The notes: a model not told the origin generated them from the letters alone. 64,000 bases of DNA from Meghimatium bilineatum (GCA_034231615.1 CM067298.1:29952127-30016126), one strand, 5' to 3'; shown: positions 1-11,195, numbered from the stretch's first letter. Numbers and translations: made by a program.

Positions 1-193
1 CTGCCATCATTTGTGACTATGTGTCCAAGATATTGATACTGTTTTACTTGTTGTAGTTTATCTCCCTGTATGTTTATGTTTACCTCCTGTTCTTCTGTGT
101 CTTTGCTGATTATCATGGTTTTTGTTTTTTGAATGTTTATATCCAGTCCATATTCATTACTTGATTTATTGACTTGATCTATTAGTCTTTGTA
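1..193 (-). mobile_element. LINE reverse transcriptase, part after the active site
   Basis: The reverse strand reads as the stretch of a non-LTR reverse transcriptase just after the catalytic motif: an NxxKTK-like motif, then a YLGHIVTNDG-type motif. It continues the frame interrupted by the mariner at 194-1527; the other half resumes at 1530. The copy runs off the left edge of the window. A clade without RNase H (RTE/CR1-like) is inferred from the motifs. Confidence 0.75.
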
Positions 194-1527
194 CGAGGGG
201 GAGTCAATAAGTAAGTCACAAATGGCTCTTTAGAAAAAAACTGAAGACGATAAAAACCTGAAAACTGTTTATTTTTACACATACATTATCCCTTTACTTC
301 TCAACATAATTTCCACCAACATTGATGCATTTATCCCATCGTTTTATGAGTCCTCCCAAACCTGCTGCGTAGAACTGCGTGCTCTGCTTTTTAAGCCACA
401 TTTTCACTTCACATTCAACTTCTGCGTCAGTCGCGAAATGCTTCCCGCCAAGGTGGGTTTTTAGTGGACCAAAAAGGTGAAAATCACTAGGGGCTAAATC
501 GGGGCTGTAAGGAGGATGTTCCAGAATTTTCCAACCAAGATTTTTTATTTTCTCCTGAGTTAATCGAGCCGTATGTGGTCTAGCATTGTCATGAAGGAGT
601 AGCACTCCTCTAGTCAGCAGCCCTGGACGTTTTCTTCGAATTGCATCCCGAAGCACTGATAGAACTTCACAGTATGATTCAGAATTCACATTGTCACCTT
701 TCTTTTTGAAATTGGTTAAAAGCACTCCTTGACAATCCCAGAACACTGTCAGCATAACCTTCCCTGCTGATGGTGTAACCTTGAATTTTTGGACACAAGG
801 CGAAGAAGGATGTTTCCATTGCATTGAAGCACGCTTTGATTCAGGCTGGTAGTGATGCACCCATGATTCGTCCCCAGTAATAATCCTGTTCATCATGTCT
901 TCTCCTTCATTTGCGTATTGACAGAGATGCTCCAATGACAAGCCTAATCGGTTCATTTTGTGTTCGTCCGTCAATTGTCTGGGCACCCACCTTGAACACA
1001 CTTTCTTAAATTTCAATCGGTCATGCATGATGCTGTATGCTGAACCATGTGAGCACCCTATTGCAGCTGCTACAGCGTCTATCGTTACTCGTCTGTCACC
1101 TCGAATCATCTCCTCAACCCGCTGCACAGACGCGTCTGTTGCAATTTCAACAGCACGACCAGATCGGATTTCGTCAACAATTTTAGAGCGCCCTTGAGAA
1201 AATTTTTTTACCCAGCTGTGCACCGCTTTACGGGACAAACAATTGTCAGCATAAACAGGAAGCATTTCTTTATGAATGTCTTTTGCAGGCAGTCCTTTTG
1301 CCCATAAAAAACGCACAACAGCACGTTGTTCATTGATTGTACACTCTGTAAGTACAGTAGCCATTTTGTTTATGTGCTGCGCATGCGCAAGGTACAGCTA
1401 GCGCCATCTAGCGAACATAAACATAAAGTTCTATGATGATATCAACTATAAACAGCTTTAGAAACCACCTACTGCATTTTCCTGCCATCCAACATCAATT
1501 TGTGACTTACTTATTGACTCCCCCTCG
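194..1527 (-). mobile_element. Complete mariner DNA transposon
   Basis: A 1334-bp element is bounded by terminal inverted repeats of about 30 bp (194-223 and 1498-1527, with the first 27 bp perfectly matched) and flanked by TA at 192-193 and 1528-1529, the expected mariner target duplication. It contains one uninterrupted transposase frame on the - strand. It sits inside a LINE reverse transcriptase and removing it restores the LINE frame. Perfect ends and an intact frame suggest recent, perhaps still competent, insertion. Confidence 0.93.
294..1364 (-). CDS. Mariner transposase, intact
   Basis: This 356-residue protein carries out cut-and-paste transposition at TA sites. The N-terminal third holds the two helix-turn-helix DNA-binding units (about residues 10-120). 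The linker motif WVPRQLT lies at 126-132. The catalytic domain follows with D165 (ITGDESW), D259 (HDNARPH) and D294 (YSPDLAPSD), giving the D,D34D spacing that defines mariner. Length is close to the usual 345-355 residues and there are no stops or frameshifts. The start is the first ATG, about 160 bp inside the right terminal repeat. The + strand frame at 958-1197 is its shadow. Activity is inferred from integrity only. Confidence 0.95.
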   Translation of the reverse strand: MATVLTECTINEQRAVVRFLWAKGLPAKDIHKEMLPVYADNCLSRKAVHSWVKKFSQGRSKIVDEIRSGRAVEIATDASVQRVEEMIRGDRRVTIDAVAAAIGCSHGSAYSIMHDRLKFKKVCSRWVPRQLTDEHKMNRLGLSLEHLCQYANEGEDMMNRIITGDESWVHHYQPESKRASMQWKHPSSPCVQKFKVTPSAGKVMLTVFWDCQGVLLTNFKKKGDNVNSESYCEVLSVLRDAIRRKRPGLLTRGVLLLHDNARPHTARLTQEKIKNLGWKILEHPPYSPDLAPSDFHLFGPLKTHLGGKHFATDAEVECEVKMWLKKQSTQFYAAGLGGLIKRWDKCINVGGNYVEK

Positions 1528-2350
1528 TAGTTCATGTTCACTTTCTGCTAAAAGAACAGTGTCATCTTCATATCTAATGTTGTTTATTATTTTCCCATTG
1601 ATCTTGAGTCCTGGTATTTCTTCTATATTTTTAAAGATATTCTCTGTGTAGATATTAAATAGGCTTGGTGATAAGATGCATCCTTGTCTTACCCCTCTTC
1701 TTATTTCTATGTATGGAGAGTAGCTGTTTTCACACCTTATTGATGCAGTTTGTTCCCAATATATATTTCTAATCAGCCTGATGTCTTTTCCATCTATGCC
1801 TATTTCTTGAAGACATTTGATTAATTTTTCATGTTGGACTCTGTCAAAGGCCTTGCTGTAGTCTATGAAGCAAATATAGATACTTTTTTTGACTTCTATA
1901 TATTTATCTATCACTAGACGGATACTCAGTATAGCTTCTCTGGTTCCTTTGTTTTTCCTAAAACCGAATTGTTCTTCACCTACCTCCATGTCTATCTTGT
2001 TCTTAATTCTTTCATGTATTATCTTGAGAAGTATTTTAGTTAGATGGCTCATTAGACTTCTTCTTCTTCTTCAGCGTTCATTCTCAAATTCCCCCTGGAT
2101 TTCTCTTGTAACAGGACAATGGTCCTACAAGATTTCCAGTTGGATGTAGTCCAGAGAATGGAAATGCGTTGTGTTGCCGTTTTATTTGCGCCAATGGCCC
2201 AACACATCCGTCTTCGGCGGGGCTCATTAGACTTATTGTTCTATATTCTGTACAATCCACAGCCCTGGGCTTCTTAGGTAGTGGTATGAATATTGATGAT
2301 GTTAGGTAAATACAGCAGGCAGTTATTGTCCATGCAAAATGGGTGTTACA
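1528..2350 (-). mobile_element. LINE reverse transcriptase fragment, split by SINE and mariner
   Basis: From 2350 downward the reverse strand encodes a non-LTR reverse transcriptase. Motifs are IPLPKK and the YRTISLMS block (2240-2330), GFRKNKGTREAI, CFIDYSKAFDRVQH, then GVRQGCILSPSLFN. The catalytic box reads YEDD instead of YADD, so the copy is probably dead. A SINE (about 2062-2222) is inserted between YRTISLMS and the downstream residues, flanked by a duplicated GGCTCATTAGACTT. The mariner cuts the frame again at 1528. Upstream (5') of about 2350 nothing is recognisable, so the copy is 5'-truncated or decayed. Confidence 0.85.
2062..2222 (-). mobile_element. Short SINE, family A, with target duplication
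   Basis: On the reverse strand it runs from a CCGAAGACGGATGTGT-like head through a palindromic GGACCAT-type core to a (GAA)n tail. The 14-bp duplication GGCTCATTAGACTT brackets it (ends near 2061 and 2235). The same unit recurs at 4579, about 11196, 20081, 41553, 60484 and 61207. Confidence 0.85.
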
Positions 2351-2544
2351 AACTTTTAATGACCCCCAAAACCACATATATTAATAAACTCACATCCTCT
2401 TAGCTGCAGTTCAGTGCCAGCACAAGAGAATAAGTGTAACAATTTATATCAAGTCAACATAGCTTAAGAATAAAATAAAACAATGTTTCTGGAAATAATC
2501 ACATTGATAGTTGAAAAAACATTTCCTATGATGAGTAGCCAACT

Positions 2545-2788
2545 GTACAGTACAATTAGACACCACCACATAGTCAAGTTATTTCCCTTGTCTATGTTTG
2601 TAAATTTCATGTTCTAAATGTAATAATTTAAATATTAATTTGTTTTTTTGGTTTGAGTTAGGGTTAGGATATATGTGTTTTACATAACTAGCACCAATCT
2701 TAAATATTTGAATTATTAAATGAGGAATACGAAATTTACAAACATAGACAAGGGAAATAAGTAAACATGTGGTCTACTTGTACTGTAC
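2545..2788. mobile_element. Foldback (long hairpin) MITE-like element
   Basis: The outer arms 2545-2608 and 2731-2788 are near-perfect reverse complements, sharing TTATTTCCCTTGTCTATG. The similarity continues inward through AT-rich arms, so nearly all of the 244 bp can fold into one hairpin around a short loop near 2670. No coding capacity and no clear target duplication were seen. Confidence 0.6.
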
Positions 2789-2952
2789 CTTGAAAACTAT
2801 TATATAATCATAATTTACATCCGCTGTGCATTGATGATAACCTGCAGTCATAACTTAACTGTAATAGTAAATAAGAAAGAAAATATACCTTTCATTCATG
2901 AGTGTTTGTCTTTCACACTGACTGACAACTGTGTTATGCACTTCATTTTCAG

Positions 2953-3169
2953 GACCAAAAAACATCAGTTGTATGATGACAAAGGAGTGCTTTTGGAAAC
3001 ACATTTAGATCTCTGTGACTGTCTGGAGAAACTCTGCCCAGGATGTCACTTACCATGCCAACGCTGTGGCTCACTCAAATGTGGCACTGACTGCAGATGT
3101 AGTCGTAAATTCATAATTGACATCATCGAGGTGGAGGGGACAGATATTATTTATAATTTTCCTACATGA
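2953..3169 (+). CDS. ARL14 effector protein-like terminal exon, copy 1
   Basis: This terminal exon encodes a Cys-rich C-terminal domain of the ARL14EP (ARF7EP_C) type, ordered as CDCLEKLCPGC, PCQRCGSLKCG, CRCSRKF, and ends with TGA at 3167-3169. A splice acceptor (cttcattttcag) immediately precedes it, and the entry frame (one base completing a codon) shows upstream exons must exist. In vertebrates ARL14EP links the small GTPase ARL14 to actin-based vesicle transport; cysteine-rich metal binding is likely from the spacing. No upstream exon was recognised. A second copy lies at 17384-17600. An ATG at 2831 in the same frame would read through the intron and is probably not used. Confidence 0.7.
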
Positions 3170-4424
3170 AATTGCAGTATTTTCTGAACAATTTTGGGAA
3201 GTCACAATGACAATTTTGTGTTTCTTTTTGAATGAAAATAGTGACATTTTGTTTGTTTTGCTTTCACTCCTTAATAACCAACATGAAAATTCATGCGATG
3301 TGACATTTTCAATCAAGACTATTTAATTATGATTGGGCTTTGTATATGGATGTCTGTGGGACGTTGGTGTGATTATGAGAGAGTGATATTCTTATGATCA
3401 GGATACTATCTGCAATATTTAGAAGCCCACAAGAAAAAAGTTATGCCATCCCAGGTGTTCTCAATGAGTTGCTTGTGAACACCATGGTGCTTTCGTAATG
3501 ACATGTGGTGCTCATGGTGTCATGCGAGTTAAGCAGCTCTCAAGAGCATTAATGATCATGAGTCCCCATTACAGTTAAACTTTGTTGTACAAACCAAAAC
3601 AAATAGTGTTACTATCCGCGATTGTGATGGGGAGGAGGTAGGAGCTGAATATGGTGCAATGAAGATGGCTATATATTACTTTCACCATATATTGTAATGG
3701 TGCTTGTACACTAATGTATTACATGTTTGGGGGGGGGGGCCCTCACCATATGAAAAAGTTGAGAACCTCTGCTATACACCAACTTCATTATAGGAGAATC
3801 CAGAAAGAAAAAAAGTTCTCCATCAAATTAAAAAACAAAATTGAGAAAGATAATACACTTGTACCGGTAATTGGAAACCTCTGAGCAAAGATGGGATAAG
3901 ACAATAGCGGCTTTGAGACGGTCATGATAAATAGGGTAGGTTCATAAAGTAAGATTGATCATAGATGTATTTACAAGAAGTTTTGAAAATCTATACAGGA
4001 TGTGAAAATATGTAGAGGAGCAGTAGAAAAGTATTTGACAAATTACAACTATAGAGGCTCAAAATTGTGGTTTTGAAATTAGAGTATTTGTAAAAATTTA
4101 TTTGTATTAGTTTATAACATTTTCACTTTTAATACATTTACATTACTTACTGATTAAAAAGTATAAATACACCTTTCTGTGTTATATTTTAATTGTAAAC
4201 AATACACTAATTTCAGCTTTTGATGGAAATTGCCCCAATCTCAGAAGGATGATGATGAAATAATCCCTTTATCTGTGAGCAGGTAGCTCTTAACAGGCCA
4301 TAGCACTTCTTACAGAAGCATAGGTTCTCAGTTGCTTAACTGAGGCAACTCCCAGACTCATATTAGGTTTCAAAGCATGAATATGTAAGGAGTGTTTATA
4401 GATGCAAGTTTTGTTCCAGAAGAG
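3170..4424. other. Non-coding stretch with hAT-like remnants
   Basis: No gene is visible. Around 3452-3771 there are terminal motifs resembling hAT ends (CAGGTGTTCTCAA at the left, TTGAGAACCTCTG at the right) around a G-run and a GGTGCTCATGGTG-type palindrome. No convincing 8-bp duplication flanks them. The rest is unassigned AT-rich sequence. Confidence 0.35.
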
Positions 4425-5310
4425 AGGCATTCTAGTGCGCCAGTATCCCAGGATTACCATCTGTCAATGTATACAGTGAAATGATAATGAGATCTATATA
4501 AGATATGCCAGGAATATCAGTTAGAGAACATATTATAAACAAAATATGATACGCTGATAATGCAGTTTTGATAGCCAAAAATCCCCACCAAAGACGGATG
4601 TGTCGGGCCATTGGCACAAATAAAACGGCGACACAACGCATTTCCATTCTATGGGCTACATCCTGCTAGAAATCTAGTAGGACAATGGTCTTGCTACAAG
4701 GGAGATCCAGCAGGAGTTTGAGAATGAACGATGAAGAAGAAGAAGATAGCCAATAATGAAATGCAGTTATAAGAAATGATAAATGTTATTGCACAAGAAA
4801 GTAAAAAAAAGGGCTTAGTCAGAATAGTAGAAAAACTGAAGTAATGGTAAGTAAATCAAAGAATAAATGTCCTCCGGAATGCAACATCATAGTAGATGGG
4901 ATCAGTCAAGTCAACATATTCAAATATTTGGATGCGCTAGTAACATCAGATGGAAGGTCTATTAAAGGAGTCAAATGTAGAATTCCCCACGCAAAGGCAA
5001 TACTTCACAAGATCAAGACCATCAAATGTAATGTATCTTTGTCAGTTGAGGTGAGGAAAGAGTTTAGAAGTTATATAAAACCAATTCAGATGTATGGCAG
5101 TGAATCTTGGACGCTCAGCAGGACAGTGAAAAATTATATTGAGGCATCAGAGATAGTTTTATAGAAGAATGTTGAGGACCCATGGACAGATAAAAAACAT
5201 AATGAAGATATCTTGAAAGTAGTTAATTTAAAAAAAAAAGAGCTGCTTACCCATATCTGAAAGAAACAGTCTACATTTTCTGAACACATGAGAAGAAAGA
5301 TGGAATGCAT
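4425..5310 (+). mobile_element. LINE reverse transcriptase fragment, interrupted by SINE
   Basis: The + strand reads NVYSEMIMRSI then YADNAVLIA (YADD changed to YADN), is cut by a SINE at 4579-4743, and continues with EMQL, the ISK-type motif, FKYLDALVTSDG (4920-4950) and YGSESWTL (5093-5113). Several stops break it. The frame from 4844 to 5164 is its longest open piece. It is a dead RTE/CR1-like copy. Confidence 0.8.
4579..4743 (+). mobile_element. SINE family A inside LINE
   Basis: Head CCAAAGACGGATGTGTCGG, core and GAAGAAGAAGAAG tail of the family A unit. The flanking duplication GATAGCCAA occurs at 4570-4578 and 4744-4752. Removing the element rejoins the LINE codons after LIA. Confidence 0.88.
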
Positions 5311-5439
5311 TGTAACAACAGTTGTACTTACGTAAAACACAAGTTTTTAAAAATGTTCCAAGACATGATGGAAATTCTACTGCACTAAAGCTAGGGGGTT
5401 ATAATTAGCAAACAAGAAAACATACAAGTTACAATACAC

Positions 5440-5640
5440 AAAACATTTTCCTTCTTGATGCCAGGGAGACGAGCAAGAGGCAGACCAAGAAGAAAATGGA
5501 CATACCTTTTATTCATTGTCGTATTGTAACAACAGGCAAGTTGAAGAGCAAGATAGGTAGGAAAAGACCAAGATAGAAGATGCTTGACAACCTAGCATAG
5601 GAAAACATCGATATCCGAAATGATTGACAGTACATGAAAT
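5440..5640 (+). mobile_element. LINE 3' end fragments
   Basis: The segment at 5458-5510 reads MPGRRARGRPRRKWTY, the basic motif near the C-terminus of RTE/CR1-like ORF2 proteins. A second tail-like piece with a GRKRPR motif follows at 5545-5600. No intact frame. Confidence 0.5.
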
Positions 5641-6167
5641 AGAAGGCTATAGAATGAGACGATAACCAAGATGGGCATTTGAGATGGTATGCACACACAA
5701 GGTAACGCAGGTCTGCATCTTGAGTGACTCTATGAGTATGATTAGGAAGGTACAAGTGGATCTTGTTTGCGAACAGTGGATTGAGGCGTTGAGAAAGGCG
5801 AGGCTGACAGTGGTCGCATTTTTTTATCGTGCCTTGACATGTAGGTGTTTGAGGCAATGAAAGAGCAGATCAACTGGCGCTATGTGCGACTGTGCCACAG
5901 AATAGTGGGACAATGGATCGAGCTGACGTTTTGAACTCCTTAACAGATATAGCGAGTAGGACTAGTGTGGATGATGATTCCTTTTCAATGGCCAGGATTA
6001 AAGATCAGGGTTTGAAATGCCTTGTTTCTAACAGTGAACATTTTGGAGGGCGCAGAAGAATGATGGTCAACCATCATAGGACCGGTACTGTCAGCAGAAG
6101 TGTAATGGCAGATACACTCAGGGAGAGATCGAAGCAACTATGGATGTGTCAGACGACCAAACTATGA
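5640..6167 (+). mobile_element. RNase H LINE, 3' fragment (copy 1)
   Basis: This is the 3' end of a LINE whose ORF2 ends in RNase H followed by a conserved tail. The readable frame 5892-6167 contains TMDRADVLN, a VNHHRTGTVSR motif and the LWMC stretch. It aligns with the 14.23-14.6 kb copy (same subfamily) and more distantly with the 7.6 and 24.5 kb copies. It is 5'-truncated and interrupted by stops. Confidence 0.7.
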
Positions 6168-6437
6168 TAACCAAATCCACGACATGGACAATAAGAAGGT
6201 AGATCACTCTTGCAATAGTACATATATCATAAGAAATTTTGTATTTACTTCCCTTCGTTACTTGCAAACGACAGTTATAAAATATTTTGCATGAAAAATC
6301 TCATATAGGGGCATAGTTAAAAATAACCTATATGCAAGTAAAGTAGTGTGGCTTTTGTCTGAACAAGCCGTAACAGTTATTCCAGTGTATGCTAGCTAAA
6401 CTGTAATACAAGAATATTGTGTTTATGATATGCTATT

Positions 6438-6746
6438 ATGAGCAGCATTAAGCGAGGAAGACCACCTAAAAGGGGAAAGATTTTTCGCAATGTACATGAC
6501 CAAATATATTTCGAGAGCACACACAATGATGATTATCGTTGGAATCCTACTGCAGGTTGTAGTCTCTCTTTCCGAAACAATTTATTTGCCGAAATTGCCT
6601 CACCCAAGACTAGTTTCAGGGCAGCGAAAATTCATGGCGTGCATTACCATTCTTTGAATTTCGCTAAAGATAAGGTAGCTACATTTTATAATTCTCGTTT
6701 AAACCTTTTCATAACTTCAGTATTGTCAGAATATAACTACTTATGA
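6438..6746 (+). CDS. Uncharacterised 102-residue frame with AT-hook-like N-terminus
   Basis: The frame begins MSSIKRGRPPKRGK, an AT-hook-like basic motif that in known proteins binds the minor groove of AT-rich DNA. The remaining 85 residues match no family I recognise. No splice signals or homologous second copy in the window support it. It could be an exon, a transposon ORF fragment or chance. It lies between LINE fragments at 6.17 and 7.6 kb, which makes a repeat origin likely. Confidence 0.25.
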   Translation: MSSIKRGRPPKRGKIFRNVHDQIYFESTHNDDYRWNPTAGCSLSFRNNLFAEIASPKTSFRAAKIHGVHYHSLNFAKDKVATFYNSRLNLFITSVLSEYNYL

Positions 6747-6749
6747 ACT

Positions 6750-7600
6750 CTGAACGACTCACTCATTAAGGCTGAGTTTTGACACATAGCAAATAAAAGA
6801 AATGTCGTGTGACACTCGCTTCTCTCTCAGTCACATACAAACATGTGATTATAGAAATATATCTTTTACCATCAATCACTATACATCTAGTAGTATTTTT
6901 GTTTGTTTGAGGACCCCAATTACGAGCGATTAGCTCTGTGCAATGGGGAGGTTTCTGAGCTTTCTTTCATACCCAGGAGACTTCGGCTTGGTGCAATGCC
7001 TATTGGAGGAGACTTCTACTTAAGGGGGGTACATGAGACGAAGCGAGCTGATAGTTTGCTTAGGTCACCCATTGTTTGTCTATTCTCTGACGAGGCGCTT
7101 GGAAGACGATTCCATTACTACACTTTGTGTCCCTAGGGTTCCAGACCTAATTCATTCCGTATGAGCCGTGTTTGGCAACGGCGACGAACGAATTAGACTC
7201 CAGGTTGATATGCCTTCATAGACCAGGTGCTGCTGTGCCGAACACCTCGGGGGTCTGGGATTTGACCTGTGCATTTCTCACGCACTTGCCTCTTTCGCGT
7301 GAGATCGCCTCCAAATCCATCGCCAGGCGCGGCCTGTGTATTTTGACTCTTTGCCATTGCGTATATTACTCAAAGACATAGGTAAAATACGAATCTCGGA
7401 CGAGGAGCTTCGCAGTGAGCCTTTTGATAATGAACCCAATTCTCTCTGTATGAGCCGTGTTGGGCAACGGCCGACAGTCCAGTTGGGCTAGGTTTGCAGT
7501 GTCGGTAAAGACTTTTGTCCTCCCCCTCCCCACGCTTCCCCCAGTGTCCAGATTCCGAGTCTCAACACTGCTTCTGTCAGACATTTGAAAAATTAGGTAT
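6750..7600. repeat. Unassigned repeat-like sequence with internal duplication
   Basis: A segment of about 50 bp (GTATGAGCCGTGTT-GGCAACGG type) occurs at 7158-7200 and again at 7448-7490. The frame at 6903-7136 has no recognisable motif. Composition is more GC-rich than the surroundings. I cannot name the element. Confidence 0.35.
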
Positions 7601-7604
7601 TAGG

Positions 7605-9783
7605 TATGTTGATTATCCTCTTCGCACACCGAACAAGTCCATAGGTGCTCAAAAATACGCTTCAGTAAATTTCTCAGGGTATGACGGCTGATGGTTTCGG
7701 TTCTATGTTGGTTCACTGCTCTTTTTGAAATCTTTGTCAGGGGTTCTCTACAGGCCACGCCCATCCTCACTCCCAATTCACGCATTATCGATATTGACTC
7801 ATGCTCATTCATCTCAAAATCCTCTGATCGTGAGGATTCACGAAGAGCAATGAGTATGTCTGCTCGGTCCATAGGCTGACCGTCTGTTGTGGTAGCGAGG
7901 CTAGCTAATTGGTCGGCCCGTTCGTTTCCCACCACGCCCTCGTGTCCGGGGACAAAAATAAGCGTTTTCGTAGTGATGCCCGCATTTGAGCTCTCTCTAG
8001 TGACTCCACACATTCCCTACGTATATCACCTGTTTTGACTTTCTGAATCATATTCAGAGAGTCACTTAGTAAGCACGCATGGGAATAGGCTTGCGATTCC
8101 AGTCAGTTAAGTGCCTGCATTACTGCGAATACTTCCATTGTTAGGATGCATGTTGTTGTAGTAAAGGCACCACTGGTTTCGTGTACTGTTCCTCCTTAAG
8201 ATCTGGCAGTAAAGACCCATGCGCATCGGTGGTGATGGACGACCGACCCATCCGTGTAGATCACAACATCCGTGTCATCGGTATTCTCGCAGATTAGTGC
8301 CTTGACCTCAGTATCCACGCTCACGGGGTTGTGTTTCCTGCACTCTCTATTGAGTGTAATGACGGTCTTGACTTCCTCTAGAAAGACCGTAGGAATAGGT
8401 ATCCATTCCTCGCCAGGAGTTATGTCCTCTGAAGCCCAGATATGTTTAACGGTATCCTAGGCCCGACCCATCCACGATTTGCCTCTATCGAGTCTGCTTC
8501 CCTTCACACATGGGAACTCGCTGTGTAGTGGGTGGTCTATGTCAGAACTCACTCTGAGGTATGCGCGGGCACGCCACATATCAATTCTATGAGATATGCT
8601 CGGAAAATCAAGGAGAAATCGCATATCCACACAGGGTGTGTCCCTTGTGCAACCAAGGATGATCTACATTGCCTCGTATTGAATTCTCTCCAGCCTTTCA
8701 ATCTGTGTGTGACTGGCGGTGATAGTGGCGCCTGTATTTTCAATGACAGGGAGGACAAGATCCTCATATAAAATTACGAGCTGTTGTTGTTTAGTGTCAG
8801 CCGCTGCCCCTGAATCGTCACACCAGAAGGCGATACTGTCTACCTAATTCTGCAGTGATTAGACAGTTCCTGTTTTATCCCTTCCCTGTCTGTATATCAG
8901 GATATCATCCGCAAATGACATAGTTCTACTTCTTCCGTCGAGCTGCTGCTGTATTATTGCCCACGGTGTAGACATTGAATAATACGAGTGAGAGGGGAAA
9001 TCCCTGTAGAAGACCTGGGCGTATTGTTATGGGTCTAGATGTCCAGCAACCGCACCTGAGGGCTATCTTCCTCTCGAGCAACACTGCTGATATCCATCTG
9101 AAGACGAAAGTGTCAACATTAAAGAGCAAAATCGTTTTTATGAGGTACTCAAACGGCACTCTGTTATACGCTTCCTCCAAGTCAATCGTGGCAGCACAAG
9201 TTTCCAGACCTGAATGAAAGCCCTCGAATTCGTCGTAGGCGAAAACAGAGGTATTGCGTCGTTTCTTTCTGACGCCGGTAGCCTCCGAGCGTGCTTGGAA
9301 AAATGCCACTCTCTTCTAGGTCTCGAAGAGGTGCTGTGCTACAATCTTCTCAATAAGTTTGTCTGTGATGTTCTGCATCGATATGTTTCGGTAGCCGTTG
9401 ATCTGGGCGTCGTTTTTATTGGGCTTCTTTAGTGGCAATAGGTAGCTGTGCAGCCATTCTTCCTTCATAGTACCGTTCTTGATGCTTCCGTTAAACTCGC
9501 CAACCAGGTCGTTTATGTCGCTCTCTTTAAGGATGGCGAAGTCCTTGTATCGTATACCGTCAGGGACTGGGGAAATGTTCCGCGACAATTTCAGAGTGGT
9601 TTGGACGGTCTCTGCAGTGATGTGTAGTATGTTATGCATTTGAAAAATGCGCTCTCCGACATTTGTTCGATGCTTGTCCTGGGTGCAATGGTGAGCTGTA
9701 TTCAAATCTTTCTTCCATACCCAGGAGTGCATGTTCAAGTTATCCAATACCCGCGTCATGACTCCTACTTTGAATGGGGTCAT
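7605..9783 (-). mobile_element. RNase H-encoding LINE ORF2, degenerate (copy 2)
   Basis: Read from 9783 down to 7605, the broken ORF2 gives an RT N-terminal block with PDGIRYKDF and LLPLKKPNKND (9316-9783), then ATIDLEEAYNRVP and a GLLQGFPLS box (8926-9309), the post-RT region (8549-8767), an RNase H start with YTDGSV (about 8240-8265), and PGHEGVVGNERADQLASL with the conserved C-terminal tail (7600-8013). Frameshifts and stops separate the blocks. The 3' end carries a short TACCTAA tandem at 7597-7612. RT plus RNase H suggests the I/Jockey-like group; clade is an inference. Confidence 0.85.
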
Positions 9784-10370
9784 TTATGATGGGGCATGTT
9801 GGCTTCTTGTGTGTTCAAGAACATGAACATCATTTACGCCAGTCTCGTGCTAGCCCATTGTAGCACTTTTGCCACTTAATCGACTCACGTATACTACGCT
9901 GCCCTCTAGCGCGTTACCTTTTCCAGATTCGGTGTGTACTCGTAAGATCACCGTATGTTATTGACATTGGTCACCCGTACAATGTTTCTGCTTTTTAAGC
10001 CGGCCAAGTCGGAATGCATGGATGCCATACATATCTTGGATGTCATGACGTAGAGGTTTCGGAGATATTTCCTGTCTCTCTGCAGGCAATTCTTATTCCA
10101 TCTACAGCATCCACGGACACACGTCTAAAAGTGATAGTAATGAATACAGCAAGAGCAGCTACGTTTCTGTTTCAGGTACTTTTAGGATCTAGGTCTACTA
10201 TCTCTTGATAACTTTTATCTGCTAACTCTTAGTCCGCACGAGAGCAATGCGAGACCTTTTGCACCCCATCTGATCGTATAGTATACAGGAGGTTGTTTTA
10301 GGTCGCTGTTGGTACCTCACAATTTGACATGCGTATTTGAATTGCAGTGGTTCCACTGCAAAACTATTTT
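9784..10370. other. Unassigned stretch
   Basis: No coding motif or recognised repeat end was found here. It may include decayed 5' sequence of the neighbouring LINE. Confidence 0.3.
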
Positions 10371-11160
10371 GATTTCATGTAAATTCAAGAAGGAAGTCAG
10401 AGGATAAATTAAAAATTCTTGAATCTAACGGGAATTGAACCAATCCGTTCAACGACACCAAATCGCCTAGCAATTCTCATGCATGAGATTTTCCGTACTT
10501 GATTAACCGCATCTCCAAAAAAAAAAAAAAGACATTCAAACTGTGCACTCAAGTCACTGAGAACAGACCAATCGACACAAGGATCATTACAATAACAACG
10601 AACATCCCATATAGGTATAGAAGTATCCTCAGTAACAACAAACATATGGATACATTTTAAAGAAGCCTCAATAATAAATAATATTATATGTTTGTTGTTA
10701 CTGCGGATACTTCAATAATAATAAATAATAAATAATATGGGAAAATAGGATACATTTTAAATTTATTCTCTGGCTTCCCTCTTGAATTTACTTGTATAAA
10801 CAATTATTTGAAGCAAAATTGTACTGTCTATATGTGTTATCCATGTTTACAAGAAGACATATCGGCCCTTGTAGAACTAATACGGATATCATATGTTATA
10901 TGTTTGTTTTTACTGAGGATACGTCAATACCTGTACGGGATGTTCGTTGTTGTTGTAATGGTTCTTTTCTCGGGTGGTCCGTTCTCAGGGACTTGAGTGC
11001 ACAGTTTGAATGTCTTGACCAAATCGCATCTCTTTTTATGGAGATGCGGTTAGTCAAGTACGGAAAATCTCGTGTACGAGAGTTGCTAGGCGATTTGGTG
11101 TCGTTGAACGGACTGGTTCAATTCCCGTTAGAATCAAGAATTTTTAATTTCCTGTGATGT
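10370..11160. repeat. Inverted pair of a tRNA-like repeat
   Basis: The left arm (about 10379-10680) and right arm (about 10764-11157) are the same repeat in opposite orientation, separated by about 90 bp of AT-rich sequence. On the right arm's + strand a B-box-like GGTTCAATTCCC (11115-11126) is preceded by GGCGATTTGG, resembling a degenerate tRNA head. A third and partial fourth copy are at 22.75-23.2 kb. The open frames here (10409-10645, 10792-11157) are repeat translations, not genes. Confidence 0.6.
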
Positions 11161-11195
11161 TATCATCAGCTGATTGAGATAAAACTTTTATCCTT

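Noticed and set aside
10409..11157. A pair of similar protein genes on opposite strands
   Set aside because: The similarity is at the DNA level across an inverted repeat with a tRNA-like segment; a third copy at 22.8-23.1 kb has the same frame by descent of the repeat.
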